From Dermacentor variabilis (Eukaryota > Arthropoda > Arachnida > Ixodida > Ixodidae), in the NCBI RefSeq assembly GCF_050947875.1, contig NC_134574.1, positions 149,328,434-149,392,433 on the forward strand: 64,000 bases of DNA, in the 5' to 3' direction. The notes beneath the pieces were generated by a model. It searched no databases. It saw nothing but the letters and a program-made list of their open reading frames with translations, and had not been told where the DNA came from. Of this stretch, positions 22,440-33,819 are shown in pieces (within the stretch, counting starts at the first letter, position 1; every line of letters begins with the position of its first letter). A program made the position numbers and the translations under genes.

Positions 22440-22785
22440 CACTGAGACTCACTCACAAATTATATTTTTTTCCTTAGAGCTCAGACGGACTCAGACTCAC
22501 AGAAATTCTACTCAGCTGGAATCACTCACTCACACTCATCAGAAGTACACTAAGCCAGCCTCGCTCTGATTCAACTCACGAGGTCTAAACTCAGCTGGAC
22601 TCACTCGGACTGATACTCACCAAACTTCTACTCAGAAGAATTTACACGAACTCACACTCAAGAAAATACCACTCAGCTGGGTTCACTGGGACCCCGACTG
22701 ACCATAACTATAATCAGCCAGCCTCACTCGGACTCAGACTTATGAAAATGTCACCCAGCTCGCCTCGCTCAGAGGGACTTAATCA
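22440..22785 (+). repeat. 41-bp minisatellite, about 8 diverged units
   Basis: The unit is roughly actcagctgg, actcactcgg, actcagactc, acgaaaatty, t. Unit starts fall at 22510, 22549, 22589, 22630, 22671, 22712 and 22753, a spacing of 39-41 bp, with a less clear unit before 22510. It is rich in actc/ctga words. Not coding. Confidence 0.8.
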
Positions 22786-24815
22786 GATCTATATATGTCT
22801 TCCCGGCCCACTGATCTCATGAGCTCAGACTTTCTCTTGAATTGAACATATCTATGGCAAGAATGCCTTCATACCTGACTAGAGAATGCCGAGGGATTAC
22901 ATAGGCTAAGCCCGCTGTAAAGCTTTTCGAGGTCTCGGACATAAAGCTTGGCGCTGAAAATACGCTGACTGCTGGTGATCATGGGAAAAAAATAATCTTG
23001 TAGTGACGCCAAAAAGCCGGTGTCATTCCACCCGTTCACGTTGCCGTTTTCAGTGGCTACATATTTCAAAATGTTTAACTACAGCTAACATCAACAGCTA
23101 TTTAGACCTTAGTCAGTGAAAAGAGGCCTTCGACGCAGATTTGCGCTGTATTAAGTTTCTGCAAGCGCACTTCAATACCTTAGACTTTAAACCCACGACG
23201 CATCCTATCTGAGTGACTTTTCTGTACTTAACGATATGAATTCCTTTTTCCTCATTTAACCTCACATGGCCAACGCACCCTTCCTCGCCCTCGCCTCACA
23301 ACGTCTGTCCTCCCTCTCCTCACCCATGCGATGAGAGCAGTTGAGGGTGACGAAGGCCCTCGTGAGGGCCTCATGAGTGTATCCATGACGGTTAATAAAT
23401 ACTTTTTTGAACAGCCTCAAATACACACTTGGTCGCTGTTGTAAACTATTCTACCTCCAAGACATAGACCTGTCTTAGATTCGTCTTTCTTAAAATTTTC
23501 TTCTTTGCTATCGCGATACATGATACTTATTCTCGTTGAAGGTATAAGTTTACTATTTTGTACCCATATTTGTTTAAAGCATTCTTAAAGGGCTTCTTAA
23601 TGTAAATAATGAAAGCGAAATGCATAAGCTATGGATAAATAGGCCGAATGTTACGAGTAATCATTTATTTCGTGTTTCACTTATATGAGTATTTCTTTCT
23701 GTGTTTCATTGCAGGCCCAAGGGGCAGATTTGGATGTTGACAATGACAGATCATGAATTTGTGGTGACGGTACTTTTACGATCGTGATGTTGACCAATCC
23801 TGGATGCTCTTCTGAAGAAATTAGAAGAAATAAAAGATTGCAAGCCAAGTTTGTTCATAAATATAGTCGTAATCTAGCCCGACGTTCGGTAATTTGTTCC
23901 GTAAGCGAGTCCATTGTTTCGGTATCTTTATATGGAGGCTGTCGGTCGTCGCGGTCATATCTATACCGTATGTCATGGACCTTTTCATCAGACCTGGAGG
24001 AAAGGTCTGGCAAGCGGCAAGCGGCGAGCCCTTCCTTCCCTCAGAGTTTTGCGAACCGGCGGGGTCCTGCTTGAATGTGTTTTTATCACGTGCCGTGGAA
24101 CAATTTGGACAGGTTTTAACGCATTCTGTGAAAATATTTCGGAGATGTCTATTCATACAAGGATGTCGGGGAACCACTAGGTAGTCTTTGAGTGTAGCAG
24201 TAACTACGAATTGTACGCAGAACTTTCTCTTGGATGCTCAAACGTGCAACGTGCTTCGCTACCCGCGGTACGTGTGGGTAAGTGTTGGGATTTATTCTGA
24301 CTGTACCTGTCTTTATGGGCTGCGGGCGTGAATTTAACAGTGTTCACACTGTCTGATCGCTTGCCGTAGGAACTGAAATACATGAGTGCTCGTGTACAGC
24401 CAACCCAATGCAAGTCCGAAACACCTAAGCGCCAATTGTTATAGAACATTTGCGGCATCTTTTTCACGTATTTCAAGTCTACTATGCTGTGACCGCGTTA
24501 GCGACATGTTTGAGGCCAGTGAGCCAGCGCAGTGACCACTGGTTGGTAAAACAACATGATACATAAGCTTTATGCTTCGGCAGTGGCTCTCCTGCCTCTC
24601 AAGCAGTAATATCTAAAGGGGATCGCATAAAAAGAATGCGACGGCTGTCTGTGAGGACACAATTTCGGTAAAAATTGGCTAGTGCATCGTAAGGACGGGC
24701 CACAACAACACCGAACACGAAAATTGGTTTCATCCCTTTGATGATTGTGCAGTTTGAATCGCGCTTATCCGCTTATCTAGAGCAGTCAGTCGGCTCATTT
24801 AAAGCGTCTAAAAAA
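22786..24815. other. No gene recognised
   Basis: About 2 kb with no supported gene. Open frames at 23784-24184 overlap in three frames and on the opposite strand, with no recognisable domain, so they are treated as chance. Confidence 0.4.
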
Positions 24816-24819
24816 AAAA

Positions 24820-25017
24820 ACACGAAGGAAAAGTCACAGACCTGCCCGGCTGTGAGTACACTGACAGCGTAACCTGTAGGGGCGGCTCCGTGGGAGCTAC
24901 ATTTTCGGCACCACACACTACAGGGTCGTCGCGGCGAAGTCTCTTCGCGTGGTTTTCACGAAAACGATCTTCAGCTCGGCGTCGATGGCGAGTTGCGGCT
25001 TGTGCGGCTCTCTGCAC
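24820..25017 (-). pseudogene. Basic Ala/Arg-rich coding relic
   Basis: The minus strand encodes a 69-residue stretch with AAQAATRHRRRAEDRFREN, HAKRLRRDDP and then a non-basic tail. Runs of the RRAED...RE..RLRRDDP type occur in the basic N-terminal region of some transposon-encoded helicases and other repetitive tick proteins. I cannot assign it. The composition resembles the fragment at 29256-29400. The start codon is only the first available; no promoter or splice sites were checked convincingly. Confidence 0.25.
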
Positions 25018-25069
25018 AGCGATCCGCTGAGACCGCTGTTGCCTGGTTGCAGCCGCGCGCGTGGCTCTA

Positions 25070-25560
25070 CGATTCGATTCATTTCAATTCAATTCAATTT
25101 TTTATTTCCAGAATTACAAGTGTTCTGGTGGATACCAAAGGCTAAAAGCTGTTGTAAAAACAGCTTCACTACGCTGATGGTCCGTTACAAGGCATACATG
25201 GTGGTTGCATCAAAATCGTAACATCGTTAGACACTCAGAATAAATTAATTACATAAATCCACAATAAGAAGATCGAAAATATTATAGAGACTAAGAGAAC
25301 AAACATATTCGATACATCAGAAAAATGGAAGTATGTGTGTAAGGGTTACTAACAAAGCTAACGCAATTCGCTCTGACATGGAGACTAGATAATACAGACT
25401 AAAAAAAAAAAAGAAGAAACATTCGATACACCAGAAGATAGAAATACATGTGTATGGGTTACAAAATCAGTAACACGTACAGTTGTCTCTGAAGAACGAT
25501 AAGCAATCACTGATCACATGTTTACAAATGCAGTCGCAGTTCCTTGGATTCTTCATCAGC
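25070..25560 (-). mobile_element. Probable LINE 3' end, antisense, with (aattc)n tail
   Basis: The plus strand begins tttcaattcaattcaatttt then ttatttcca. In the opposite sense this reads as an AT-rich 3' end with an aataaa-like signal followed by a pentanucleotide tail, the usual shape of an arthropod LINE 3' terminus. The body to about 25560 has two diverged repeats of its own (cattcgatacaycagaa at about 25308 and 25419; tgtgtaagggtta or tgtatgggtta). No coding domain remains. Confidence 0.35.
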
Positions 25561-25617
25561 TGTTCGTACCTTGCGAGGAAGCGCAATAATGTGTACCGAA
25601 GAGTAAACATAGGAATC

Positions 25618-26190
25618 TAGACTACGTGGCACACATGTCACATCGCTTGACTCGTGGCACGATATGTTGACGTTGTTAATGATGATGATGGTTTATAGAC
25701 GTCCCCTTCAGAGCGGGCTGGCGGCAAATAGTCACGTAGCCTGCTTGAGTTAACAGGGTTCAGCGACATACAGCATGTTACTGCTATATTTAACTGGAAC
25801 ATGTTGGGACACCTGGTGCAATATAACTGAACTGCAATGCAAAATTTGTACTTATCGACGCTACGCGGCGCGCATGTCACATCGCGTTTCAAATGGCACG
25901 ATACGAGTCCAATGTTGATGGTGATTTAATCACATTCTCTTTTAAACCGAACGTGGACAAACAGTCACGTAGCCTGTTTGAATTAACCAGATATGACATA
26001 CGTGTTTTTCATTGCGTCAATATTTAGACATCTCAATAGTCTTTTTCTTGCCCACACTTTGTCTACCTACTTTGAACCGCTACCGGCGCATCTGCTACAT
26101 TTCCTTCTACCTCGTGTGAATTGCAATGCAGAGTGTACACGTATCGGCACTACGCGGCGCGCATCTAACATCGCAAGTAAAGTCCCTCAA
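25618..26190 (+). repeat. Tandem repeat, about 240-290 bp, 2.2 units
   Basis: The block (g)ctacgygg, crcgcatgtcacatcgc starts at about 25621, 25860 and 26147 (third copy truncated). Inside each unit are a ggcacgatay block, a gttgatggtgat/gatgatgatgg block and tagtcacgtagcctgyttga, then attaac or gttaac. Units differ by indels. Not coding. Confidence 0.65.
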
Positions 26191-26374
26191 TAATTTTAAT
26201 GTAGAGAAAGGCTTTGATCCAGCCGACGACGCCGGCGATAGGCTGATCGGTGACATGTGACTTTGTTCTGCCCATTTGCCGCCATGAAAGTTTCTTTGCG
26301 CCGGGCGAAGTGCGCGCGTTTCGCCTGTTGTGCTATGCACATTGCTGCGATAATTTCGTTCCGGGAGGGCCGAA

Positions 26375-26610
26375 ATGCCTTGTTGCTTTGCGGCTGGGTG
26401 CCGAAACTGGAGGAAGGATGGCAAGAAGTTAATATGCATCCCGCGCGGCAACCAGAACCTAACCAGAAGAAAAGTATGCTTGCACAGAATTCGACGGAAG
26501 GACTTTGAACTGCCGGTAACTGCACGGTTATGCGACGCAAGAAGCACAGAACGATACAAAGGTGCGATAGAAAGTATACACGTGCATGCGTCGAGCTGTG
26601 ATAGTATTTC
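26375..26610 (+). pseudogene. THAP zinc-finger domain relic, copy 1
   Basis: From the ATG the frame reads MPCCFAAGCRN, then GKKLICIPRGNQNLTRRK, then CLHRIRRKDFELPVTARLC. This fits the THAP pattern: first cysteine pair C-x4-C near the N-terminus, a basic middle with LTRRK and HRIRRKDF, and a PVTARLC end. The expected histidine two residues after the last cysteine is missing (DARS follows), and the usual tryptophan before LHRI is a cysteine. THAP domains bind DNA and occur in P-element-type transposases and in expanded arthropod families. No partner exon was recognised. Confidence 0.55.
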
Positions 26611-26728
26611 AATCGCGCGCATGAATGTCGATGGCCGAAGTTTGTGGATATTATTTATTTTAGTTCGTTATGGGGGGGGGGGGAGCCCGGTGAATAGCTC
26701 AGTATGACCTAGGATGCAAAGGAGCGAA

Positions 26729-26900
26729 ATGCCTTGTTGCTGTGCGGGTGAGTGCCGAGATCAGACGGAGGACGGCAAGAAGTTATTTTGCATTCCGCGC
26801 GGCAAACAAAACCTAACCAGAAGATAAATGTGGTCGCATAGAGTCGGACGGAAAGACAGAACAGTCGGTAACTGCACGACTATGCAAGGAAAGTAACGTA
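26729..26900 (+). pseudogene. THAP zinc-finger domain relic, copy 2
   Basis: Tandem duplicate of the previous relic. It reads MPCCCAGECRD, then GKKLFCIPRGKQNLTRR, then a stop (taa at 26826-26828), then MWSHRVGRKD. It keeps the conserved tryptophan that copy 1 lost but has the stop and a later frameshift. Both copies are dead but have decayed at different sites. Confidence 0.5.
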
Positions 26901-27216
26901 GAGCGATACGAAGGTGCGAAAGAAAGTATACACGTCTGCGTGCAGAGCTGCGATAGTATTTCATTCACGCGCATGAATGTTGACGGCCGAAGTTTGTGGG
27001 GATTATTGATTTTAGTGCATTATGAGGCCGTTGACTTAGCAAGTGCAGTTTGACCTAGCATGCAAGTAAATAGTGGGGTAGAAACGCATTAACTCGCTGA
27101 CAAATATCCGCATTGCGTTACGTGCGATAAAAAATAAATTTCAGCAGCGAATTCTACTTTCACACTTTCCTGTGTTTGCGCGCATTGTTAACGGCGCTTT
27201 ACAATATGTCCAAAAA

Positions 27217-27457
27217 TAATAATAATAATATTTGGGGTTTTACGTGCCAAAACCACTTTCTGATTATGAGGCACGCCGTAGTGGGGGACTCCGGAAATTT
27301 TGACCACCTGGGGTTCTTTAACGTGCACCTAAATCTAAGCACACGGGTGTTTTCGCATTTCGCCCCCATCGAAATGCGGCCGCCGTGGCCGGGATACGAT
27401 CCCGCGACTTCGTGCTCAGCAGCCCAACACCATAGCCACTGAGCAACCACGGCGGGT
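27217..27457 (-). mobile_element. Ruka-type tRNA-derived SINE, well preserved
   Basis: Sense is minus. The head at 27457 reads cccgccgtggttgctcagtg then gctatgg (A-box region), with a B-box-like gggatcgtatccc about 50 bases later. The body and an (att)n tail end at 27217. A perfect 13-bp direct repeat, atatgtccaaaaa, flanks it (27204-27216 and 27458-27470), proving retrotransposition as this unit. It has an internal polymerase III promoter and no protein, and must borrow a LINE enzyme. Confidence 0.9.
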
Positions 27458-27470
27458 ATATGTCCAAAAA

Positions 27471-28669
27471 GTCATGTCCAACTGTACACATCCTAATCGT
27501 GTTTTGTGCATTGCATATGTGAATAAATATATTCCTAAGTGCCTGCATTGCTCTGCTTTTAAAACAAATACTGCATAGCCACTGCTACTGGTCATCAAAT
27601 ATTAAAGTGTAATAGTATAACACAATTTATCAAAGTACATTGCATACAGCTGCGAGCTCGTTCCTTCCAAGTTTCCCTTACACTCGAAGAAGTTTCAGTA
27701 ATTGGCGATGCCAATTTACTGATGAAAAACACACAGCTGCAAATTAGCATAAGAAAAACGCCAGCAATCATCAGCAAAACACAGTGCAGTAATAGCTAGG
27801 CCAATCCGCATGCATTTCGTATAAGGGCGCCCTAATTCTTACGGGGCTTTAGCGGTGCACGGAGGCGAAAAGGCGTAAACACAACAATGCGCGTCATGAT
27901 TCAAGTTTACGCGGCGACGTCGCACGGTTCACGAGAACAGTCAACGGCCTTCACACACGCGCACACACTACGCTCGATGTTGGTGGGCCGCGACATTAGA
28001 TCGCGCTGGCAGCCCAAACACGTTCGAGGAGACTCGCTGACATGATCCATACCGCCGCTTCAGAATGTCACGACAGTTGCACTGGATCGTAGCATGAACC
28101 ACAAAACAAAACAGTCGTCGTGTAATCACTACACGACAAACACACTCGCGGCAAGAAGACTGTTGGCGCACTCGTTTCCACACACATACAGGATGTTGCT
28201 TAGCTGCCGTGAGGGTCGCGCGTTTCAGCGACGTTATGTCGAAACTTTTCGGTTCAAGCCACTGTCAGCCTTCTTTTCTTACCCGAATTCTTCGTTCAAA
28301 GTAACCGCTATGTGTACGCTGCACACTTACGAGCAAAAGAATTCACAGAGCAAACAGGATTAAGCGCAATCAATCACCCAGGCTCGCGCAGTGATTGAGC
28401 GCAAACGAACGAAAGGTAAACATGCGGAATCGAGGCGATCAAGCACTCATTCCGCTCTCTTGAGAGTTTTTCTTTCAGCGCTCATTTGAAATTAAAGGAC
28501 TAGATTTAGCAGTTCGGGCCCTTCTGTCGTTTTTCACCACAGTCAAGCACTAGTAGCGTTTTATTTCCGCGCATGTGCAGATATATTTTCACCTCACCAA
28601 TGCCGCGGCGCCGCGGTTTAGCTTGGGCGCCGTCTGCTACAGGAACTTCCTAGGTGGCGCGCGCGGCAG
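27471..28669. other. No gene recognised
   Basis: AT-rich, then mixed composition. Only short open frames; nothing recognisable. Confidence 0.4.
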
Positions 28670-28733
28670 ATGTCGCTACCTTGTTGTATAGGAACCTTAA
28701 TGTCGCTACCTTGTTATAGAGGGACCTTAGCGC
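28670..28733 (+). repeat. Short tandem duplication, 31-bp unit
   Basis: atgtcgctaccttgttgtat then aggaacctta is followed directly by atgtcgctaccttgttatag then agggacctta. Two copies only, in GC-rich surroundings (ccgcggcgccgcgg, 28602-28615, is palindromic). Confidence 0.7.
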
Positions 28734-29255
28734 AGCTAGATCAGCGCGCGGATGATGACCTTGGTTACAGCGAGGCTGACGGCGACGCGAAACGCGGGAA
28801 CGGGCGCCAAAGAGTTGCGCTGTAAAAAGATATTATGTCACAGGCGATTAAACCCTGAGGGAACTAATTGTCTGGGGCAAAGCACTGTGTGCACAATTGT
28901 GCGCGCCAAGATAATGGTTCAAAAGCATGAACACGGATGAAAAAGATTCAGAAGTTGTTGCATACATCTTGAAATAGTTCTCGTTGTACTTCTGCTACGA
29001 TTTTAAGGAATAAGTGGTAAATGTTTTATTAAAACAAGTTTGAAGGTACACAGCTGCGTGTTTACTGCCTGTACGTCGTCGTGTAGTGAGTTCACTTCCT
29101 TCATTGCTTTTCACAATGTTTTAAATGAGGCATTAAATCAAGCAGATCACCGCCCAAGCAAACCGTACAGATGGTCAATCATCGAAGCTGAAACGTGCGG
29201 CCCCTGTGCTTATCACTGGGTTAATTCCGACGTTTCCTTAAACGACGGCTTCGTA
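28734..29255. other. No gene recognised
   Basis: About 520 bases of mixed composition with short open frames only. Confidence 0.35.
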
Positions 29256-29400
29256 GGCTCCGGATCCTCGCTACGCAGTTGCTGCTTGCGCTGGCCAGCA
29301 CGAGCCTGTTCTCATGCTCGGGCTGCAGCTTCGGCATGGCGTAGACGAGCTCGTTCCCGGTTCAGCTCTGGGCGTTTCTGATCAAAAGCTGCCTGCTCCT
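29256..29400 (-). pseudogene. Basic Ala/Arg/Glu-rich coding relic
   Basis: The minus strand reads RSPEEQAAFDQKRPELNRER, then ARLRHAEAAARA, a tga stop, then EQARAGQRKQQLRSEDPEP. The helical Ala/Arg/Glu composition and the RSEDP or RRDDP ending resemble the relic at 24820-25017. There is one internal stop. It may be a repeated low-complexity exon from a transposon-associated gene; I cannot name it. Confidence 0.25.
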
Positions 29401-30840
29401 CAGGAGAACGTTAGGCGCGATTCCTACCCACTTCGGAGCCGGAGCGAAACTGCTGCGCGCGCGCTTGGCTGCGATGGTGACCAACGACCTCACTAGCGGC
29501 GGAGCTAATTGGGTGCCTCTCTCTATTTTTTGACGAGCATGCGCATAGGATTGCGCCGGAGGAGTTTTCGGCGTACAGGCGACAGACGGACAGACGGACG
29601 AGTTGGCTAGCCACATAAAGTTTCGCCGAAAAAGCCGACGCACTTAACTGACACGCAAATCGGATTGCGAGAATCGCGGAGTGCGTTCGCTGATATCGTT
29701 GTGCTTCGAGTGTCACTTGCTTTTTCTGGGCAAAGGTTGCCAAATGAAGAGTTAGTTTCGTCACTCACAGTTCTTGCTAGTATATGTTCACTCTCACTAC
29801 AACGTGATAATATAAATGTTTCTAGTCATGCCTTCTTCAGTACTTAAATGCAAAGCACTTCTTTGCCTAGTCCGAGCCGAGGTCACAAATTTTGTCGCCG
29901 ATGCGCGCGCGCCTCACGCGCCGGCTCGCTGGCCATTATAGACTTGCCAACCTAAGCTAGGCGGCGCTACGATGGCGATCACTTATTTGCATCCGCTTTG
30001 AAACGGTGCAATGACAAATAGTCACCTAGCGTGCTACGGACGCTGCTGAGCACTGTCGCTCGCGGAGTCAAATGAAAAAGTGGCCAGGCAGCGCGGTCAC
30101 GTTTAGGCGTGTTGCGTAAGGGGAGTATGGCCTGCGCGATTGAGCATCCCGTCAAGCATTCCGTTCGAGCAAGCCTGCCGATAGGCGCCACAACAGCGTC
30201 GAAAACACGAAGCGCCGACAACCGCCTTTGAAATACTACATATTTCTCGGCATGTAATGTAAACAGGAGAGCAGATAAGCGTGCACCACTGCTGTTGTTC
30301 ACAGAGTCCAGGAACTCGCAACTTCTTCCCTTTTGCATGTCAGTTTGTTTAACGTTTTCGCATGCGAATTTTTCATCAGTGCCGCGCAGACAGTCGAGGG
30401 CACTCTCGCATGTAAACAGGGTCCATTAATGAAGGGGACAGTGGGGCTCGTAGCCTCCGCTGGGTGCCACCGCTGAGGGTCAGCAGAAGCGGCAGCTTCG
30501 CGCCGGTGCAGCGAGGGGCGTGATGTGATGCGGTATCACTGCAACATGCTAAAAACAAAAACGAAGAAAGCGGCGAATGATTCGTCGAAGAATAAAAACA
30601 AAATGCGACAGAACCCGTCCATTGCGGCACAACGTATTGCCACCGTCGAAACGAGGTATGCACATGACTTCATCCGATAGGAGCTCTAGCGGCGTCTGCG
30701 GCAGCCGCCATAACTTAGCTGGCGAATTCGCGCTGCCTACGCGAGCAGGCCTGTGTCGCGAAACAGTTGCCAATACGCACGAACCATCCGACTAGCCAAG
30801 GTGTCTTTCTGACTCGGCTCATCGAGCTATACGCGGTACG
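29401..30840. other. No gene recognised
   Basis: GC-richer segments (for example gatgcgcgcgcgcctcacgc, 29900-29919) alternate with AT-rich ones. Open frames overlap on both strands without domains. Confidence 0.4.
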
Positions 30841-30846
30841 TCAACG

Positions 30847-31153
30847 ATGCGCTTAAGCGTGTATGCGAGTTCGTTTAATGAACCAGCAAAATCACGCTTT
30901 GAAAACAATGTGTGCTTGTGCGACTGTGTCGACCCGCTCAGCATCAACGATGACGAGCTTCGGTGGGGTGTTGGACTGCCTCGCGTATATCTCGCCGACA
31001 TCAACGCTTACCTTGTGAATGTAACAAGCTTCATGACCCGCGAGCAACTGAAAGCTGGCAAGTCGATGGAAGGGCACAGTTATCTGACGAGCAGCTGGGT
31101 GCAGTAGCCCCGCGTCAAAATGCTCGCAGACAGCGTGGTCCTTGCTGGAAACG
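30847..31153 (+). pseudogene. Exon-like relic of a SWIM/YqaJ-type transposon-associated protein
   Basis: The frame reads MRLSVYASSFNEPAKSRF, later LPRVYLADINAYLV, then TSFMTREQLKAGKSMEGHSY with LTSSWVQ and a tag stop, then PRVKMLADSVVLAGN. The TSF.T.EQLKA.KS.E..NY..SGWVQ pattern is one I associate with repetitive arthropod genes encoding SWIM or YqaJ-like domains. The open part ends at aac|gtaagc (31152-31157), a plausible splice donor. The in-frame tag (31105-31107) sits where the family has an ordinary residue, so this is probably a dead exon. Confidence 0.35.
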
Positions 31154-32087
31154 TAAGCAGGTTTTCTTTCGTTTTATTTCGACGGCGCTTGTCGGGCAGC
31201 AAACCGTGCGAACCCTGTGTGGATTGTGCCACAACACTTTTCGAATGTCTCCGCTATCGGGAGAAGGGTCCAGTTGCTCGGGCTCTTCTTAAGCGGTGTT
31301 TCTGTGTGTTTCTGTGTACGAGTACGTAGACAAACGCACGGCGCCGTCTATGCATTTAGCAGAGCGACGCTACTGTTTAGCGCTACTATCAGTGATGCTC
31401 GTTCTTTTGGCGACAGATAAGTGTGTCCCATTTTGAACTTCCCATCAAAGTAGCATGATCGCCTTTATTACGCACTTTACGGCTTGTTGTCCACTTCCGT
31501 CGTGTAGGGTGGCATTAGCGTTGCTTCACAAAAAAAAAAAACCTCGAGAATTTAACAGTGATTCTAAAGCCGTAATAACTTGTATGTTGCGGCAATTCTG
31601 CTGGTCTTGCCAAAACAATTTTCTCGCCTTCCCAGGTTCTTCATTCACAATCATTCAATGAAGAGCCACTCACACCATGGCTTCTCGTAAAAGGCGAGGT
31701 GCTGGCTGCGCACTCCACCTATAAAGCAGGCCTTGGAGAGGCAAGCTCGCATATATCTGCTGTGCCCTTTTACATTGAGGCTGTAGTGAAGAAGTGAGAT
31801 AACCAGGTATCGAGAAGAACCCAACCTGGGTAACATTGCTATCGCCGGGATTCGTTCTTGTGTGATTGTGTGATTGTGCGGTGCGTGTAGTCTGTCTGCG
31901 TACGGAAACACTGTACATAGGCCTGTTCAATAAACAAATACCAACAGCACTGCGCGCGAAACACTGAAACGTCCGTGCTTCTATATGAACGACTCGTTAA
32001 GTTCGCAACGCGAACGGCGGGTCCAAAGATGGGAATCAAATACAGACAAGCCATATAGACAAGACAAAGATATAGATCAGATATAGA
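31154..32087. other. No gene recognised; polyadenylation-like signal
   Basis: No coding family recognised. ttcaataaacaaa at 31926-31938 could be a poly(A) signal of an unrecognised LTR or transcript. A poly(A) run lies at 31529-31540. Confidence 0.35.
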
Positions 32088-32152
32088 CGGACATATGTCC
32101 GCCTTCACTTACTTTCCGGGGCTATGCTTGTGTCTATATAGACACAAGCATA
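32088..32152. repeat. Two perfect palindromes, 14 bp and 30 bp
   Basis: cggacatatgtccg (32088-32101) is a perfect 14-bp palindrome. From 32123 to 32152 the sequence is a perfect 30-bp palindrome centred on tatata, each half being tatgcttgtgtctat or its complement. Only 21 bases separate them. No element termini or gene explain them. Confidence 0.9.
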
Positions 32153-33819
32153 CCCTTGGATAGTGCGTTAATTACCCTAAAAATGCTAATGTGCTAAAAA
32201 AGCATGAAGAAATTAGAGTGAAAAAGCAGCCGCACAAGTACCGAGACGATTTAATCATCGTGTCGCGCGACACCACTGTGACGCGTCCCTGAAATGTGCA
32301 AACCCATGATGCAAACCCATGACGAATGTATAAGCCTCTCACCCATGCACTTTGGAACGCTGTCGACGTTTATCGGGATAGGGTGTTTCTACACCGACAC
32401 TTTCGACCACGATTTTGCACGCTGAGGATCCAGTAGATCGTGATCTTCGATATTACAAGAACATCGCTACTGACACAGGACAAAGAAGAATGGGTGCACA
32501 CATTTCAACGTTACATGGAAAACCACTAACTTGACGAATCTGCCGTTCTACAGGTCGCGGCCATAGGCTGTTGTCTGCACGGTAATGCTGAGTGATCACA
32601 GCCAGGTCGATCATTATTGTTAGACCGTGCCGCAGCTACCATTCTTGATCAGGATTAAAAAAAATGCTCCGTATCGGAAACGATCGTGATCAGAATTGCT
32701 TGTGCTGCACCGGTATTAAAGAACGACCCAGAGCCAAAACGATTCAAACCGCCAATGCCCCCCTCTCGCAACCGAAGTTACGGAATCAAGCTGCCACACA
32801 GTAAGGTCTGCATTCTTTGGACTAATGGGCCACTTGCGCTAAAGCACTTAACTGCTGGCAACTTGCTACAGCAGAAATGTTTCCGATCAAGCGTGCGCTG
32901 TCATACAAACACGAGAAAGCACAACGTGCTTCGCAGCTGCAAATCAACTGGCGCTCAATGCATCGCCCAAGACACGTTGAAGTACAGCAGCAGCAGATGT
33001 TCTCGTCGTCACAAGAAAACTGTCATGCCTGAGCTACGAGACGAGCAATATGGTGCCGCGTATAATAGCAAGCACTAAGTAAAACGGCAAACTTTCGCTT
33101 TCCGGCTTACTTGATCTGCGGATGGCAATTATCCATACTTGCCTGCGTTCCTTTTCATGCCATTTATCTGAGAAACTGTTGAGCGTGGGAAGCGCCTGCA
33201 GGGCCCGGGTATTTCCATCACTGTTGCGACAGTTTACCATGCAACAGTGCCGTGCTCCTTGGCTATCCGACCGCCGAGCCATCGCGAATCAACGATGAGG
33301 ACAGGAGCAACTATGCAAAGATTGTGGGTATCGCGAGTGCTCCACGGTGCTGGCGACCTGATACATGCTGACTCCGCTGTCCGCTAGGGGAATGTATAGC
33401 GCTGGCGTCTATCCGCAAAGGAGGTTGGGAACCCTATTGGTATGGGCTAGAGCCAGGCTCGCGCCTCCTCTCCTTGATCCACTCACTGGTGCGGGTGTGC
33501 GCGCCACGGTTCGCTTGCTCTAGCTTCGCTATGTTGCACGCAGCCCTCTACTTGCAGATACAACAATTGGGCCATCGAAAGTGTCAAGCGGAATTGGAGC
33601 GAAACAGTGCAAAGGCTTGCAGTGAGGCGTACTTTTAAAAGCACTTTGCCCAGGACAAATTTGTTGCCGCGTGTAGCGTTTGCGACATATCTTGGTTCCG
33701 GTCACACGTCCCCAGGCAGTCGCGATCTGCACACGTGGGGCCCTCGAGCGAGCGCTTCCCCCGGTTGACTTTCGCTCGTGCTTTTCGCCACGTGCAGGGA
33801 AGAAGGTCACCCGTAGTCA
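32153..33819. other. No gene recognised
   Basis: A 130-codon open frame at 32686-33078 (cysteine- and serine-containing, no domain) is the longest. Codon pattern and homology do not support a gene. Short local duplication aacccatgatgcaaacccatga near 32300. Confidence 0.4.

Larger units (their letters stand above)
26240..27065 (+). repeat. Tandem duplication, period about 353 bp, carrying THAP relics
   Basis: Two blocks share cgaaatgccttgttgct (26371, 26725), cgcggcaa.ca.aacctaacc, agaaagtatacacgt, gatagtatttca and atgaatgtygaygg with ccgaagtttgtgg (26621, 26973). Spacings are 354 and 352. The duplication includes the THAP-like coding segment described separately. Confidence 0.8.

Noticed and set aside
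23784..24184. Overlapping open frames as a gene
   Set aside because: Three plus frames and one minus frame are open together, typical of chance; no domain recognised.
32686..33078. 130-codon open frame as a gene
   Set aside because: No domain, no start context, and composition like surrounding sequence.
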